A stretch of DNA of 64,000 nucleotides from positions 120,666,123 to 120,730,122 of the forward strand of contig NC_088202.1 of the NCBI RefSeq assembly GCF_037126465.1. The letters are read 5' to 3'. Below the pieces are notes generated by a model that was not told where the DNA came from, made no database searches, and saw only the letters and a list, made by a program, of their open reading frames with translations. Below, in pieces: positions 1-9,940 of this stretch. The position numbers were made by a program, and so were the translations under genes. Origin of the DNA: Ornithodoros turicata. Taxonomy: Eukaryota; Arthropoda; Arachnida; Ixodida; Argasidae. Each line of letters starts with the position of its first letter. Positions within the stretch are counted from its first letter, which is position 1.

Positions 1-1164
1 GTCCACGGAGTATGCCCCTTGCTTTGTTCGCGTCTCATGTAAAGCATGATGAAGCGCTGACAACTGCTCGTGCTATGGCGTAACCAAATGGCGAAGAACC
101 ATTTCGTTACACTTCACTGGTCGATTTCCTAGCACCTATTCAGGGTACCAGAGTGTCGTATACGTCGTAACGCTCCCGCCCCTTCACTGTTGTCGCAATC
201 GAATGACGACGCGACAAGCACAAAGAAACCAACTTTGATAGTCCCGCACGTAAGATGTTTTGAGTTGCATGAAACAGAAACGATCCGCGTCCGTTAACAG
301 TGTCCCAATACGTTGTGTCACATTGCCAATGTCAGATAGGGTCCTAAACCATAAACATCGTAGCGCAACTACATCGAGGGTACATTTTTACACGAATAAT
401 ATATACATACGTACGCTGAGCGGCAAAACGGCAGACGTACACATACCCAACCCACCTTTCGTAAACAACCTCAGATCATGTAAATATACGGTTATACTGG
501 GTTATACCATCAGCGGAAATATGAATAGCTGATAGTGAGGGCGCCACCGACAGGTAGGTATAAGGACAAAAGGCGGAAGGTATAGACGTTAGGTGGAAGC
601 CCGCAAATATACCTTGCTCGACGTGGTGTGGTACAATTTAGGAACATAGACTCGAAATGTACCCATGCGAAGAAGTGTACCCATGCGAATAAGACTGATA
701 CAGGTGGTGTAAACAACGTCCCTTATCCGCGTTCTGCACCGTTTTTGTCCGTTATATATACCGTTTCTTCTAACAGTGTAAGTGAATATGATGCGCATAA
801 CATATATATGGTATAGCGTCGAAAACTGCAAGAGGGGGCGTGTGTGGTGTGCACCAGCTAGCTTGCCTACTGCTGTTATGTTCATCATAACGTTAGTTCA
901 TGTTACTATCAGACACTACTAAATGCACGTTTACATTGGGTTAGTTGGTAATATTTTAAGGGAGACAGCGGGTTATATTGTCCACGGGAAAAAGGAGAAC
1001 TTAAACACATCAGTTTGTCAACCGTATTTTCTAACTATTTGTTACCGTGATCTATCGTGGGGGACACATAATTAGGGAATGACAAGTATCGTGATGGGTT
1101 TTCTGCGGTATGACTCTGATGTACGTTATAAAGGAGTTTAAGCCTGTTATTCTTTCTGCACCAC
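1..1164. other. No gene recognised
   Basis: I see no conserved coding region here. The longest open frames (for example 260-532) are short and have no recognisable motif. A short direct repeat, a tgtacccatgcga-type block, occurs twice at about 657-690. Confidence 0.4.
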
Positions 1165-1425
1165 CTCCCGTGGAATAGTAGTTAGGGTGATCGCTTTCCA
1201 CGCCGGGACTGGGAGGTGACACGGGTTCGAATCCTGTCACCGGCTGTGCTGTCTGAGGTTTTCCCTGGGTTTTCCGAAGACTTTCCGGACGAATGTCGGC
1301 ACAGTTCCCCCTGAAGTCGGCCCAGGACGCATATTAATCTGTCCCCCACTCCTTCCTGCTGTCCACGTGTGTACGCCGATCATAGCCACAGTTGCTTCGC
1401 GGCGTTAACATGGAATAAATAAGTC
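1165..1425 (+). repeat. tRNA-derived SINE, copy 1
   Basis: A Pol III B-box-like motif (ggttcgaatcc, about 1224-1234) lies about 60 bases from the left end inside a tRNA T-arm-like hairpin. A pyrimidine-rich body and an A/T-rich end follow. The same body, including the gtcggcacagttcc and cagttgcttc blocks, recurs at 33735-34012 and as a 52-bp scrap at 13886-13937, so this is a dispersed family. The left boundary is approximate and no clear target-site duplication was seen. SINEs are mobilised by a partner LINE, and the partner is not identifiable here. Confidence 0.75.
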
Positions 1426-1876
1426 TTCTGCGTGAGACAGCAGATGGCATCCCAGCACAGCTTTCGTCTCGGTAACGCCAACCCGGTATCGGTACCGATT
1501 ACACACAAATCTTGCAGCATTGAACTTTCTCTGGGGAGGGGGTGGGGTATGTTTATTATTAAAAAAGAGGAAGGAAAGGTTAGCCTACGCTACGGCGGCT
1601 TGATATCCCCAGCAAAGAAAGAAAGAAAAAGAAAAACAAACAAAAAGGGAAACTTTCTCTAGTTTATAGATTAAAGTCGAGGAGTTATTGTCCCGTATAG
1701 CACTTTTAAATCTTTCGAAAAGATGGCACCTAAATATTTATGTTCATCCGCTCTTTACAGACACCGTCACCGACACATACTCACCGTAGTTTTGGCGCTC
1801 TATGGCCTTTGTTGCCTTTGTGCCATTAAACCCATAATCTCTCTCTCTCTCTCTCGCTTTACAGACGCTTGTTATT
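1426..1876. other. Low-complexity spacer
   Basis: A purine-rich A/G stretch lies at about 1555-1660 and a (CT)n microsatellite at about 1838-1857. I see no gene. Confidence 0.5.
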
Positions 1877-2049
1877 TGCATGATTGCGAAAGCGGAGGGA
1901 CAAAGACGACACACACACACGCAAGCATTCAACTAGCAACTGATTCTGTTTGAACAAACAACTCTAGTCAGGAAAGTCCCGGTAAAGTTCCCCGGTAAAG
2001 TTAATTGTTCCCCGGTTTAAAGCCCCTCTATACGAAAAAGTAGCGAGAA
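1877..2049 (+). repeat. Inverted repeat arm A (partner 9721-9897)
   Basis: About 170 bp recur in reverse complement at 9721-9897. Shared blocks include the cacacacacacg run, an ...aaacaactctagt... block and a gcccctctatacg block next to gtagcgagaa. The similarity is clear but imperfect, with indels in the middle. The arms bracket the P-like transposase and the gypsy remnant. They could be subterminal repeats of a larger P-like element or two independent insertions of one repeat. Confidence 0.6.
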
Positions 2050-2910
2050 CCTCCCTCTCTCACTCCTTCTTTCGACGCGCGCGCCGCCTCGAAGGCTCCA
2101 GAGAGGAGAAATATAGCAGACGACATCTGCCTCATCTCGATGCTTTTTCTGTGCCGGGCAGTACTCCTGCGGCGGGCATATACACACAAATATGCGCTGG
2201 ATACCCATTAGAAACGTTGTCAAGGAAGTGCTGAACTGCAGGAGCAACGAAATAGAAGCGGGTGAGAATGGCTACGGGTCGCTACCGGCTCATCTCGAAT
2301 GTATCTGCTGCAGCCGTCGGATTATCGGTGATAATGAGAAATTCGGAAGGCGAAATATGTTCTTTGGTGTCTGTGCTTGTGTATCAGCTCAGCACAAAAT
2401 TTGTTAGACAGGGTCTCCAGGTGCGTTCGTCCTGCAGTGTTAGCGCCTTGCTTGTGACGGTCGATTCAGCAAATCTCATTGAGGTAAATACTGAGACAGG
2501 CAGTGGCCTTAGTGAAGCTAACCCGTTCCCATTGTCTCTTATTTTCAATAAAGATATATTTCCTCCGTCAATACTAACCTTTCCCGCCACCCCGTAATTG
2601 ACAACGGCAAGAAACAGAGGGCTGGCAGCTCAGTGCTTGTGTATGTCAGAGTGTGTTTCAGTTTTAGGCACTGGTTTTATCCGGTTTCAACTCTGTCCTG
2701 GGGACATGCAAGTTAAACTGGGTCCAACTATATACCCATGCAAACAGAGAGTGCAAGCAAGTACATGTCTGCAAAACATTTATTCCACCACAGCCTATCG
2801 GATCTTGCTAACAGCAGCCTGCATGCCCAGGCTCCTACTGCCACACTTTTGGTTGTTTTGCTGGATCTGCACCAAAACAAGATTTCTTTCTCTAACTAGA
2901 ATGCGCATCC
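2050..2910. other. No gene recognised
   Basis: This lies between inverted repeat arm A and the C-terminal end of the P-like transposase. It may be non-coding DNA of that element. A short match to the region inside arm B (a gaaggctccag block near 2090 and near 9650) hints at this. I see no domain. Confidence 0.35.
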
Positions 2911-4560
2911 TTATTCTAAAAAAAATGTTGCTGTTATAGCATCAGCAATGTCATGACAAGAGGGAAAGCAACCTGCCATAACAAGTGCTCCCCGTACAGT
3001 TTTTCTCAAGGGGCTAAGCGATAGTCTGTTTGTGATTAGGTTGTCTTGGTTCTCGCGGATGTAGCCCTCAGCAGCCTCTATGACCTGCGCCACAGCAGGC
3101 GATGGAACTGTCAGCGACATCTTTTCTTTGTTATATGCCTTCAGAACTGTAAGCTTGCTGCCTTTTGCTGTGCTCTTTATCGCAGTGCTGCAGTTTTCAC
3201 ACGAGATTGTCTTCTTGACTTGTGATGCAACGTAACTTGCGCGGTACTCCAAGGATTCTTGCTCTTGGTTGTCGAGGTCCAGGAAATCCAAAGGACAAGC
3301 TACGTACGTCGTGTTCTTTTGGCCTCGACTTCTCATTCTGTGGCCAGGCCTGTCAAAACGAAACAGTCCTCTTCAGCATAGCTTCCATCCTTGCTGGAAC
3401 GAAGGAACTGTGCCATTGTTGCTGCACGTAGTGCATATTTGAACTCGAGGATTCGTGGGACGGGGTTTTTCGAACGCAGTGTGGAGAAGAGGTTCTCAAT
3501 GCATCCTGGGAAAAACGGCTCAGGAAGAGAAACTTATAGCCACAATCTTCAAGAAAATGTCGCTGTAGAATTAAGGCAGAGCTTGTTGCAAGGATAAAGC
3601 CAGTCTGCACTGGCTTCCAGGCAGCCTTTCTTGCATCACCAATACACAGCACTTCAAAAAGCTGGATTACCCCATTCAGAAACTCAGTTGCTCTTCCATA
3701 CTGTATGCCATCAAAGTTGCTGAGGGCTAGTTTTGTTGTCCTTGACGTCATTAGGCGGAACCACTTGAACACCGTTTCGACGGACCATGCTGTCGTTAGT
3801 GCAGATTTGTCCAAGGTTACATTGTCCACAAGTAAACGAAGTGCAGCGCTTGTGTCATTGTTCAGTAAGGTGAATGCCGGTCCCACCTTCATTTTATCGT
3901 AGTGGCTTGGGTTCACGTGAGAGGGCTTGAGATGAGGAGCGACTTTCAGTTCTGCCTTGCTGTCAATCTCCACAAGCTGCCTAATTGGTTGAATAGACAC
4001 CTCGTTGCTTGATAGGCCATGGGCTTTCACTATCTTCTCCGGCAGATATATCTTCTGTCCATTAGTTAGGTGGCTCCTCAAGTTCTTGAATAAGTGGGGC
4101 ACATCGGCCATGAAATGCAGCTTTCTGTTTTCGTCGCAGGCATGGGGGCACCAAGTCTTTGGTTTGCCATGCTTTCCAACGACAACACCAAATAGCTTCC
4201 ACAGGCCCTGGTTTCCACCACCCATATCTGTAACGATGACATCCACCTTCAGCGAAATGGCCTCACACTGCTTAATGATGTCAACGATGAAGTCCTTCAC
4301 TGTCCCGGCATGAAATGAGTTGCCAGTCAAATGGTAAGTAACTGTTTGCTTCCAGCGTGTAGAGATGCCTCCGAGCATGAAGACTAGTCCATGGGTGGCC
4401 AAGCAGTCAACCGGGAGAGTTTCATCTGCAAGGGGGACGGTTGGTGTTCCGACACTGAAGAAGGGTCGTAGACAAGACCTGAAGCCAGTTGCACCTCATC
4501 GAGCATTAAAGTGGCGTGACGTTCTTCAGGTGACATCAGTTTTGACTGCACATGAACGTT
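2911..4560 (-). pseudogene. P-element / THAP9-type transposase, broken
   Basis: On the minus strand this encodes the RNase H-like core and C-terminal part of a P-superfamily transposase, the enzyme that cuts and rejoins DNA at P-element ends. Diagnostic blocks are THGLVFMLGGISTRWKQT (start of the 3353-4402 frame), the catalytic-core-like VDVIVTDMGGGNQGLWKLFG, then MADVPHLFKNLRSHLTNG and RPIRQL. The C-terminal part is in two more frames (2911-3336 and the stretch at about 3340-3500). At least three frameshifts are visible: near 4440, near 3500 and near 3340. The upstream end (LMLDEVQLASGL, about 4510) is preceded by a possible 3' splice site near 4553. No THAP DNA-binding exon was found upstream. 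The copy cannot make a full enzyme as written. Family assignment is strong; boundaries are approximate. Confidence 0.85.
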
Positions 4561-4935
4561 GGGTTTACTTGTATATCCAACTAAAAGGTGTCGTGCATCC
4601 TACCTAGGTGCCGTGCATCAAAAACCTGGTTGTTTTTGATATATGCTTCACCACTTGTAACAGGTCCTCAAACCTGAAGAAGTGCAGCCTACTGCACGAA
4701 AGTCTTGTTTTTTATGTATATAGTAAACAGTTGATGCTCTTAACCGTCTTTGTTATTTTTGATTCTGCATCGCCGGAAACTTGTACATTGTTTTTTCTTC
4801 ACGTTCTACACTGTGGGAGTAGCTGTGACTAACAAAGAAGACCTTTTTCAAGGTAACGGTCAACATCCATGTGCCCGTTGCCATCGTGCATTGTCTGAAG
4901 GACTGAGTGTCTCATCCTTGCGGGGCCTACCAGTA
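4561..4935. other. Spacer between P-like and gypsy remnants
   Basis: This is AT-rich DNA with no supported coding region. It may be intron or 5' DNA of the P-like element, because the transposase similarity stops at a splice-acceptor-like site. Confidence 0.35.
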
Positions 4936-6450
4936 CATTAGGAGTTGGCGTGGCCTGCTTGTATGCCATCGATTTCTACGAAGCCAGCGTTAAGAATGTC
5001 AGGAGTGCTTAGGCGCTCACGTATTTGTGCACATTCCCTGTCTTCATGCTGGGCTTCCTGTAGCGTGACCTCCATTGGGATTGTAGCGAAGGGCATACGT
5101 AACATGTCAGCCACATAATTCTGTCTGCCTGGCCGGTGCTAAACGACGAAGTTGAATTCTGCCAGGTCAAGAAGTATGGTTCTAAAACGGCGTGAAGGTC
5201 TGAAACTAGTGGTGAGGCATGCTACAGTCCAGTTGTCGGTCAAAAGAGTGAACTTTTTGTCCAACAGGTAGTGCCGAAACTTGTGACTGCCCAATGTACT
5301 GCCAAAGCTTCCCATATTACTGTGGAGCGTGCGTTCTGGATCCGTTAAAGTCCTGCTGGCGTATTCTATGACTCTCTCCTTTACATTCTGGGACTGGGTC
5401 AGAATTGCTCCCAAAGCTGTGCCTGATGCAACTGTCGCTGGTGTTGTTGGTGCATCATGCTGGAAATGTCCCAAAACAGGAGCAGTCGTTAAAGCTGTCT
5501 TGAGGGTCTCAAAGGCGTCTTGGCACTCTTCTGACCATTCAAACGTTGGGCATCTCAATGCCTTTTGCAAAGGTGCAGAAATTGTGGCGAAACCACAAAT
5601 AAAACGTCTATAAAAATTTGCGGTCTGTATCCATGAGAGTAACTCCTTTGAGGATTTAGGCTGGGGAATTCGCAACAGTGCCTCTATTTTTGCGGGATCT
5701 GGTTCCTTTCCTCTCTTGGATATTATAAATCCTAGAAACTTGACACATTCGAGCGCAAAATGGCACTTGGCAGGGGATACCTTGAATCCTGCATGTTCCA
5801 GGAGTGTCAGCACTTCTTCCAAGGATGTCGGTGAACTCTGACAAGTCCTCAGCAAAGATGATTACATCGTCCAGGTAAGTTCTGACGCCTGTTTTTCTTT
5901 TTCGTGGTCTTATTGCTTGAAAGACAAGATTCATTGCCTTTTGGAATGTCGCAGGAACATTCTTAAGACCGAAAGGCATTCTGGTCCACTTAAATGTCCC
6001 GTTGTAGGTAATAAACGTGGTTTTTCTTGATCCTCATTTCTGACTCTGACCTGCCAATATGCGAATCGCAAGTCTCGCACTGCGAACCATGAAGCGCCAG
6101 CGAGGTCGTCAAAAATGTAATCTGCCCGGGGAAGTGGCTGGATCACATTTATGGTCATACGGTTCAGGGCCACATAGTTCACACAGAGCCTTTTTTTTAT
6201 CTTTTCGAGTAACCACGACAGCTGGGAATGCCCATGGTCCCGAAGTTCTGCGAACAATGTCTCTTTCCAGTAGGTGAGCAGTCTGTTCCTCCAAAAATTT
6301 TCTGTCGGATGACGTGTAGCGATATGGCTGACGTGCATAGGGTTGTGAACCTTGGAGCAGGTCTATACTGTGCTCGATGCCCTCGAACAACCCTAGAGCT
6401 TGGTCGTGCTTCGTGAATAGGTTGCTGTGGCGATTGAGTATTGCACACAC
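4936..6450 (-). pseudogene. Ty3/gypsy reverse transcriptase and RNase H, broken
   Basis: This is the pol segment of a gypsy-type LTR retrotransposon, read right to left. It starts near 6450 with the RT palm entry (TSSDRKFLEEQTAHLLERDI). The fingers and palm follow in a second frame (CVNYVALNRMT, FDDLAGASWFAVRDL). A third frame has MPFGLKNVPATFQKAMN and the polymerase box YLDDVIIFA (5656-5979). The thumb and RNase H follow (5139-5855). The first RNase H acidic position reads VASG where families normally have DASG. The tether block ends in a nonsense codon at 5139-5141, after which HRPGRQNYVADML-type sequence continues to about 4940. Integrase and the 3' LTR are missing. It has several frameshifts and a 3' truncation and is certainly dead. 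Confidence 0.9.
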
Positions 6451-6499
6451 TGTGTCACGCTCTGAGGCACTAAGTTGTGGTCCGATGTTTGTGGCAGTG

Positions 6500-7068
6500 C
6501 TAATGTCCGCTGAATCTTGCTGTTGTACACACTGTTGGCTGCCCCAGATAGGTGAAGGGGTTAAGGCTATTCAATCTCTCCCATGGCTTAATGCTCTTGT
6601 CTGGTAGCGGTTCAACTTGGAAGGGCTCAGGTGGAGTTTCCTGTGCTTCGAACCTTGACAGTGCTGACGTGGCAATGACGACAGCGCATGCTAGTCTTGG
6701 AAGTAGCTTTTCTTCACACCTTATAATTACATTGTTGGATGGCTGGCATATCTCTGGGAGGTAAGGTGGCTTCACGTTTAACTGCTCTTGTGATTGCATG
6801 AACCCGTCCTCTCCAAGTATTGCCGGCAAGGTATTGTTTTCTAGTACTGCGGCCTGTACTGTTGCTCTTAGAGGTCCAATGGTAATGTTCAATGGAATTT
6901 TACCCACGGGTGTAACGGAAGTGCCACCCACCACAAAGATAGGGGCCTTCGACCAAGGTCGCATTGCGAGATGGCTACAAAGATGTCTTGAAATTAGTGT
7001 GATGTTGGAACCACTATCAGGAAACATGTCCAGAACACAGAGTCCGTCTATTTCTGCAGTTACCATGG
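6500..7068 (-). pseudogene. Ty3/gypsy aspartic protease segment
   Basis: This continues the same gypsy element between gag and RT. The minus-strand frame at 6500-7090 carries the retropepsin active-site signature as DSGSNITLI near its start. A typical VPLTIGP-like strand region (KIPLNITIGPL) and an IILGEDG-like flap and end region (AILGEDGFM) follow. Retropepsins process the Gag-Pol precursor. The N-terminal side is cut off from gag by the MITE at 7071-7459. When that MITE is ignored, the gag tail and this frame abut. The junction with RT near 6450-6500 is frameshifted. Confidence 0.8.
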
Positions 7069-7070
7069 TA

Positions 7071-7459
7071 CACTGTAAACTGAAAAACACCCTTATGGGT
7101 GTAAATGGCTTGTCCTATAACTAACACCTCTTTTTACACCATATGGTCTTAGAACACCCTTTTCAGAGGGTGTATTCTGTGTAAGACACCCTTTGAAAGG
7201 GTGCTTTTCCTTGAAAATGCCTTCTTTTGCACCCTTTAAACACCCTTTTAGGAGGGTGTTTAACAACTTTACACCCTCCTAGAAGGGTGTTTAAAGGGTG
7301 CAAAAGAAAGCATTTTCAAGGAAAAGCACCCTTTCAAAGAGTGTCTTACACAGAATACACCCTCTGAAAAGGGTGTTCTAAGACCATATGGTGTAAAAAG
7401 AGGTGTCAGTTATAGGACAAGCCATTTACACCCATAAGGGTGTTTTTCAGTTTACAGTG
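7071..7459. mobile_element. 389-bp palindromic MITE, TA target site
   Basis: This is an almost perfect foldback element. It begins CACTGTAAACTGAAAAACAC and ends with the exact complement. The arms meet near 7265 with a loop of about 10 bases. TA is duplicated on both sides (7069-7070 and 7460-7461), typical of Tc1/mariner-type transposition. The arms are rich in short accctt/agggtg blocks. It carries no coding sequence, so it would have to be mobilised in trans. It splits the gypsy gag-protease reading frame. Confidence 0.92.
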
Positions 7460-7461
7460 TA

Positions 7462-8701
7462 CACTTAAACAACGATTCATTCAGATAAGTATCCTCAGGT
7501 GTTGCTGATGTGGCGTAGCTGTGGATCCCCATTTGGTTCCCGTCTGTGGCTTGTGTTGATGCTGTGGGAGTTGCCGTTGTTTTTGTAGTTGAGCCTTTCA
7601 AATCCTGCCTGGGTTTCCTGGGTTGTAGGCATTTACTTGCAAGGTGCCCTGTTCTGTTACAATTGTAGCAGACAGCATCCCGTAGGTCTTGACCCTTTCT
7701 GAATGCAGGTGCCCCATATTTCGTTGTTAGGGTAGCGTAGCGAGCCTCTTGTTCGTCAGGGGCTAGTGAACTGATTCGTGCAGGAGGTGCTACTCTCTTG
7801 TCTTGGGCAGTACCCTCAGACAGATGGCTGTCTGCTTGTGGAGTACGTTTCGATACATTTTCCAATGTAGGCAGCCTTTTCGGTGCCATCAGATGATCTA
7901 GTGTCCTGTCCACTTGTGTGACAATGGCAAGGAGTTCATCTAGTGTATTTGGGTTCTGTATGGCGATCGACGTAGCTAGCTGTGGGTCTTTCAGCCCTTG
8001 TAGTATGTAGTCTATACGTTCCTTGTCTGTTATTGTCACTGGACACTTGTTAAGGATCCTCAGTTTTGAAAATGTGTATCGGTGCAATGTTTCTCCCTCT
8101 TTTTGTGTGCAGTTTGTCACGTTGGCTTGCCACTGGATTAGAGTTAAGGCATCTCCGAATTGTTTTACAAGAGATTCCTTCCATAATGAACAAGTCTGAA
8201 TTTTCGTCCCGTTGTAGCGTTCCAGTCGACAGCTGCACCCCGTAACTTGCCTTGTGCTATTGCGAGTAACGTGCGATCATCCCACATGGCGAGTTTGTGC
8301 GTTCGTTCTAAGTCATCTATCAACCGTTTCGCCTGTAGGTTTTCATGTCCATTAAACGTCGGTAATGACGCTGACAAATCTGGGAGCGTCGTGACTTGCA
8401 CCGGCTTCGTTTGGGCGCTTGTCATGACTGACATACTTTGCTGAATGTACGCTGACAGTAACTGGATGTTCTCGGCGAGGTCTGTAGTAAGCTGCGGAGG
8501 CGGTATTGGGAACGTAGTCGTCATTGACGGTTGTGGTTCCTTGTCCATTTTGGAAGAAATGTCTTCCATTAGTCGAGTGATAAGTTCATCGCGTGTTCCG
8601 TTTGTGTCCAGAAGTCGATTTTCAAGTACTTGTTTGAGAAGTTCTACCTTGAGTCCAGATAAATCTTCGAAAGTGGCGCACTTCCAGTTTATGAACGCCA
8701 T
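7462..8701 (-). pseudogene. Ty3/gypsy gag with CCHC zinc knuckle, frameshifted
   Basis: Gag forms the particle that packages retrotransposon RNA. I place the start at 8701 (MAFINWKCATF), which is immediately followed by a SAP-like helix pair (FEDLSGLKVELLKQVLEN). An upstream ATG at 8845 is possible but lies in a less gag-like leader. The middle is in the 8165-8845 frame, and a shift near 8130-8170 moves it to the 7452-8120 frame. That frame contains a capsid-like helical region (RIDYILQGLKDPQLA) and one zinc knuckle, CYNCNRTGHLASKC, near 7640-7680. The 3' end is interrupted by the MITE at 7071-7459. At least one frameshift disrupts it. Confidence 0.85.
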
Positions 8702-8881
8702 GGCTGAAGCCGCGCTGGGGCGTATGTAACTGTCACACTTCGCAAAAACGTTGGCGCCAAAGGGTTTCGCTGATTCCTTTGTGTCGCCGGCTTGGTTAGG
8801 CTTAAGGTGATAAGTTGAATATGTCTTGATCGTCGTAGCGAGCATGGCTTACTTTGGGTGGTTTCGGCAGGCGGCACGCGT

Positions 8882-8892
8882 CGACTGCGCCA
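8882..8892 (-). promoter_or_regulatory. Candidate primer-binding site of the gypsy element
   Basis: The minus strand reads TGGCGCAGTCG directly after ...CACATG. This is the usual form of a tRNA primer-binding site just downstream of a 5' LTR ending in CA. It sits about 180 bases upstream of the proposed gag start, the expected place. Confidence 0.55.
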
Positions 8893-8925
8893 CATGTGAG
8901 CTTCGGGAGACCATAAGAAGGATAA

Positions 8926-9299
8926 AGCATGGTTCACGCTAGTGCGTTCTGCTGCGTGCGGGCGCCTGCGTGGGTATGCGTGCGTTGTAAGCAATCCGTT
9001 CCGCTGTTCACATACCTGCGTCCGGATGCGTGCGTCACCAAACCGTAAGCCAATGAGTGCCGAGCGGGATTTCCACTCCGGTGGCCGCCATGTTGAAAAC
9101 AGTCTACCTACTGCGCACGCCCGGAAGGCGGCCTCGCGATTCGTTCTCCGCTTGCGGGCTGCTGCGTGCGTCGGAAAAAGTTGACCGCGGGCGAACTCCT
9201 TGCGTTCTGCTGCGGGAGGTGGCGCACGTATCTGTAGCGACGGTAACCAGCGCTCGCACGCATTCGCACGCAACAAAGCGCACTAGTGTGAACCATGCT
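8926..9299. mobile_element. 374-bp MITE, TAA target site (PIF/Harbinger-like)
   Basis: The terminal inverted repeats are AGCATGGTTCACGCTAGTGC on the left and the complement, with one mismatch, on the right. The trinucleotide TAA flanks both ends (8923-8925 and 9300-9302). Three-base TWA duplications are typical of PIF/Harbinger. The interior is GC-rich with repeated tgcgtgcg-like blocks and no transposase. Confidence 0.8.
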
Positions 9300-9352
9300 T
9301 AATACACAACCTTAATGGAGCGTTGGGTTATACATATCAGTAGCGGCAGCAC

Positions 9353-9379
9353 AACGAACATGGCTCCGCCATGTTCGTT
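9353..9379. repeat. Perfect 12-bp stem hairpin
   Basis: The stem aacgaacatggc is followed by a three-base loop and its exact complement. It lies inside the presumed LTR remnant. The function is unknown. Confidence 0.7.
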
Positions 9380-9380
9380 C

Positions 9381-9720
9381 GCAAAACCTTCGAGAGTCGT
9401 CCCTCGAATGTTACCAGACCGAGCTGCCGGGTACGCTGTACCGGGAGGGGACACCAGGCCTTACTCACAAGAGAAATAAATATGTCGAAGAAGCAAAAAC
9501 TAACTTCCACAAGCAGAAATGTTAGTCTTCAACTTACCAGTACTGACAGTTGCTTGCAGAAACGTTAAAACGGTGGACGTTGCACAGGACAGCAGCTGCA
9601 ATGGCCACACTTAAGCGCCCGCAACGCCCGCTGACCTTCAGGAGGCTGGAGCCTTCATGGCGGCGAACAACCACGTGCTGCGAACGGGCCTATCAGCGAG
9701 CTCGGCGGCGATTTCAAAGC
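9381..9720. other. No gene recognised
   Basis: This lies between the hairpin and inverted repeat arm B. On the minus strand an ATG near 9603 is followed by a possible splice donor (actg|gtaagt, near 9540), but no domain supports an exon. Confidence 0.3.
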
Positions 9721-9897
9721 TTCTCGCTACTTTTCCGTATAGAGGGGCTCTAAGTCCCGGGCACCAAAGGCGACCTCTAGCGAGGGACTGCTCGGACTTT
9801 CCTAACTAGAGTTGTTTGTCCAAATAAAATCAGTTGCCAGTTGAACGCTTCCGTGTGTGTGTGCCGTCTTTGTCCCTCCGCGTCCTCAATCATGTGC
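9721..9897 (-). repeat. Inverted repeat arm B (partner 1877-2049)
   Basis: This is the reverse-complement counterpart of the repeat at 1877-2049. The shared blocks are described there. Confidence 0.6.
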
Positions 9898-9940
9898 AGT
9901 CCCAACCAACACGCTCTACAGTCTACACATTATCGCACTT

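Larger units (their letters stand above)
8893..9480 (-). repeat. Probable 5' LTR remnant of the gypsy element
   Basis: This is inferred from position. The sequence upstream of the primer-binding site on the minus strand should be the LTR. The opposite LTR is gone, so neither the length nor the outer boundary can be confirmed. It is interrupted by the MITE at 8926-9299. Confidence 0.35.

Noticed and set aside
8689..9276. 195-codon minus frame upstream of gag
   Set aside because: It spans the TAA-flanked MITE and the primer-binding site, so it is an accidental frame in GC-rich DNA.
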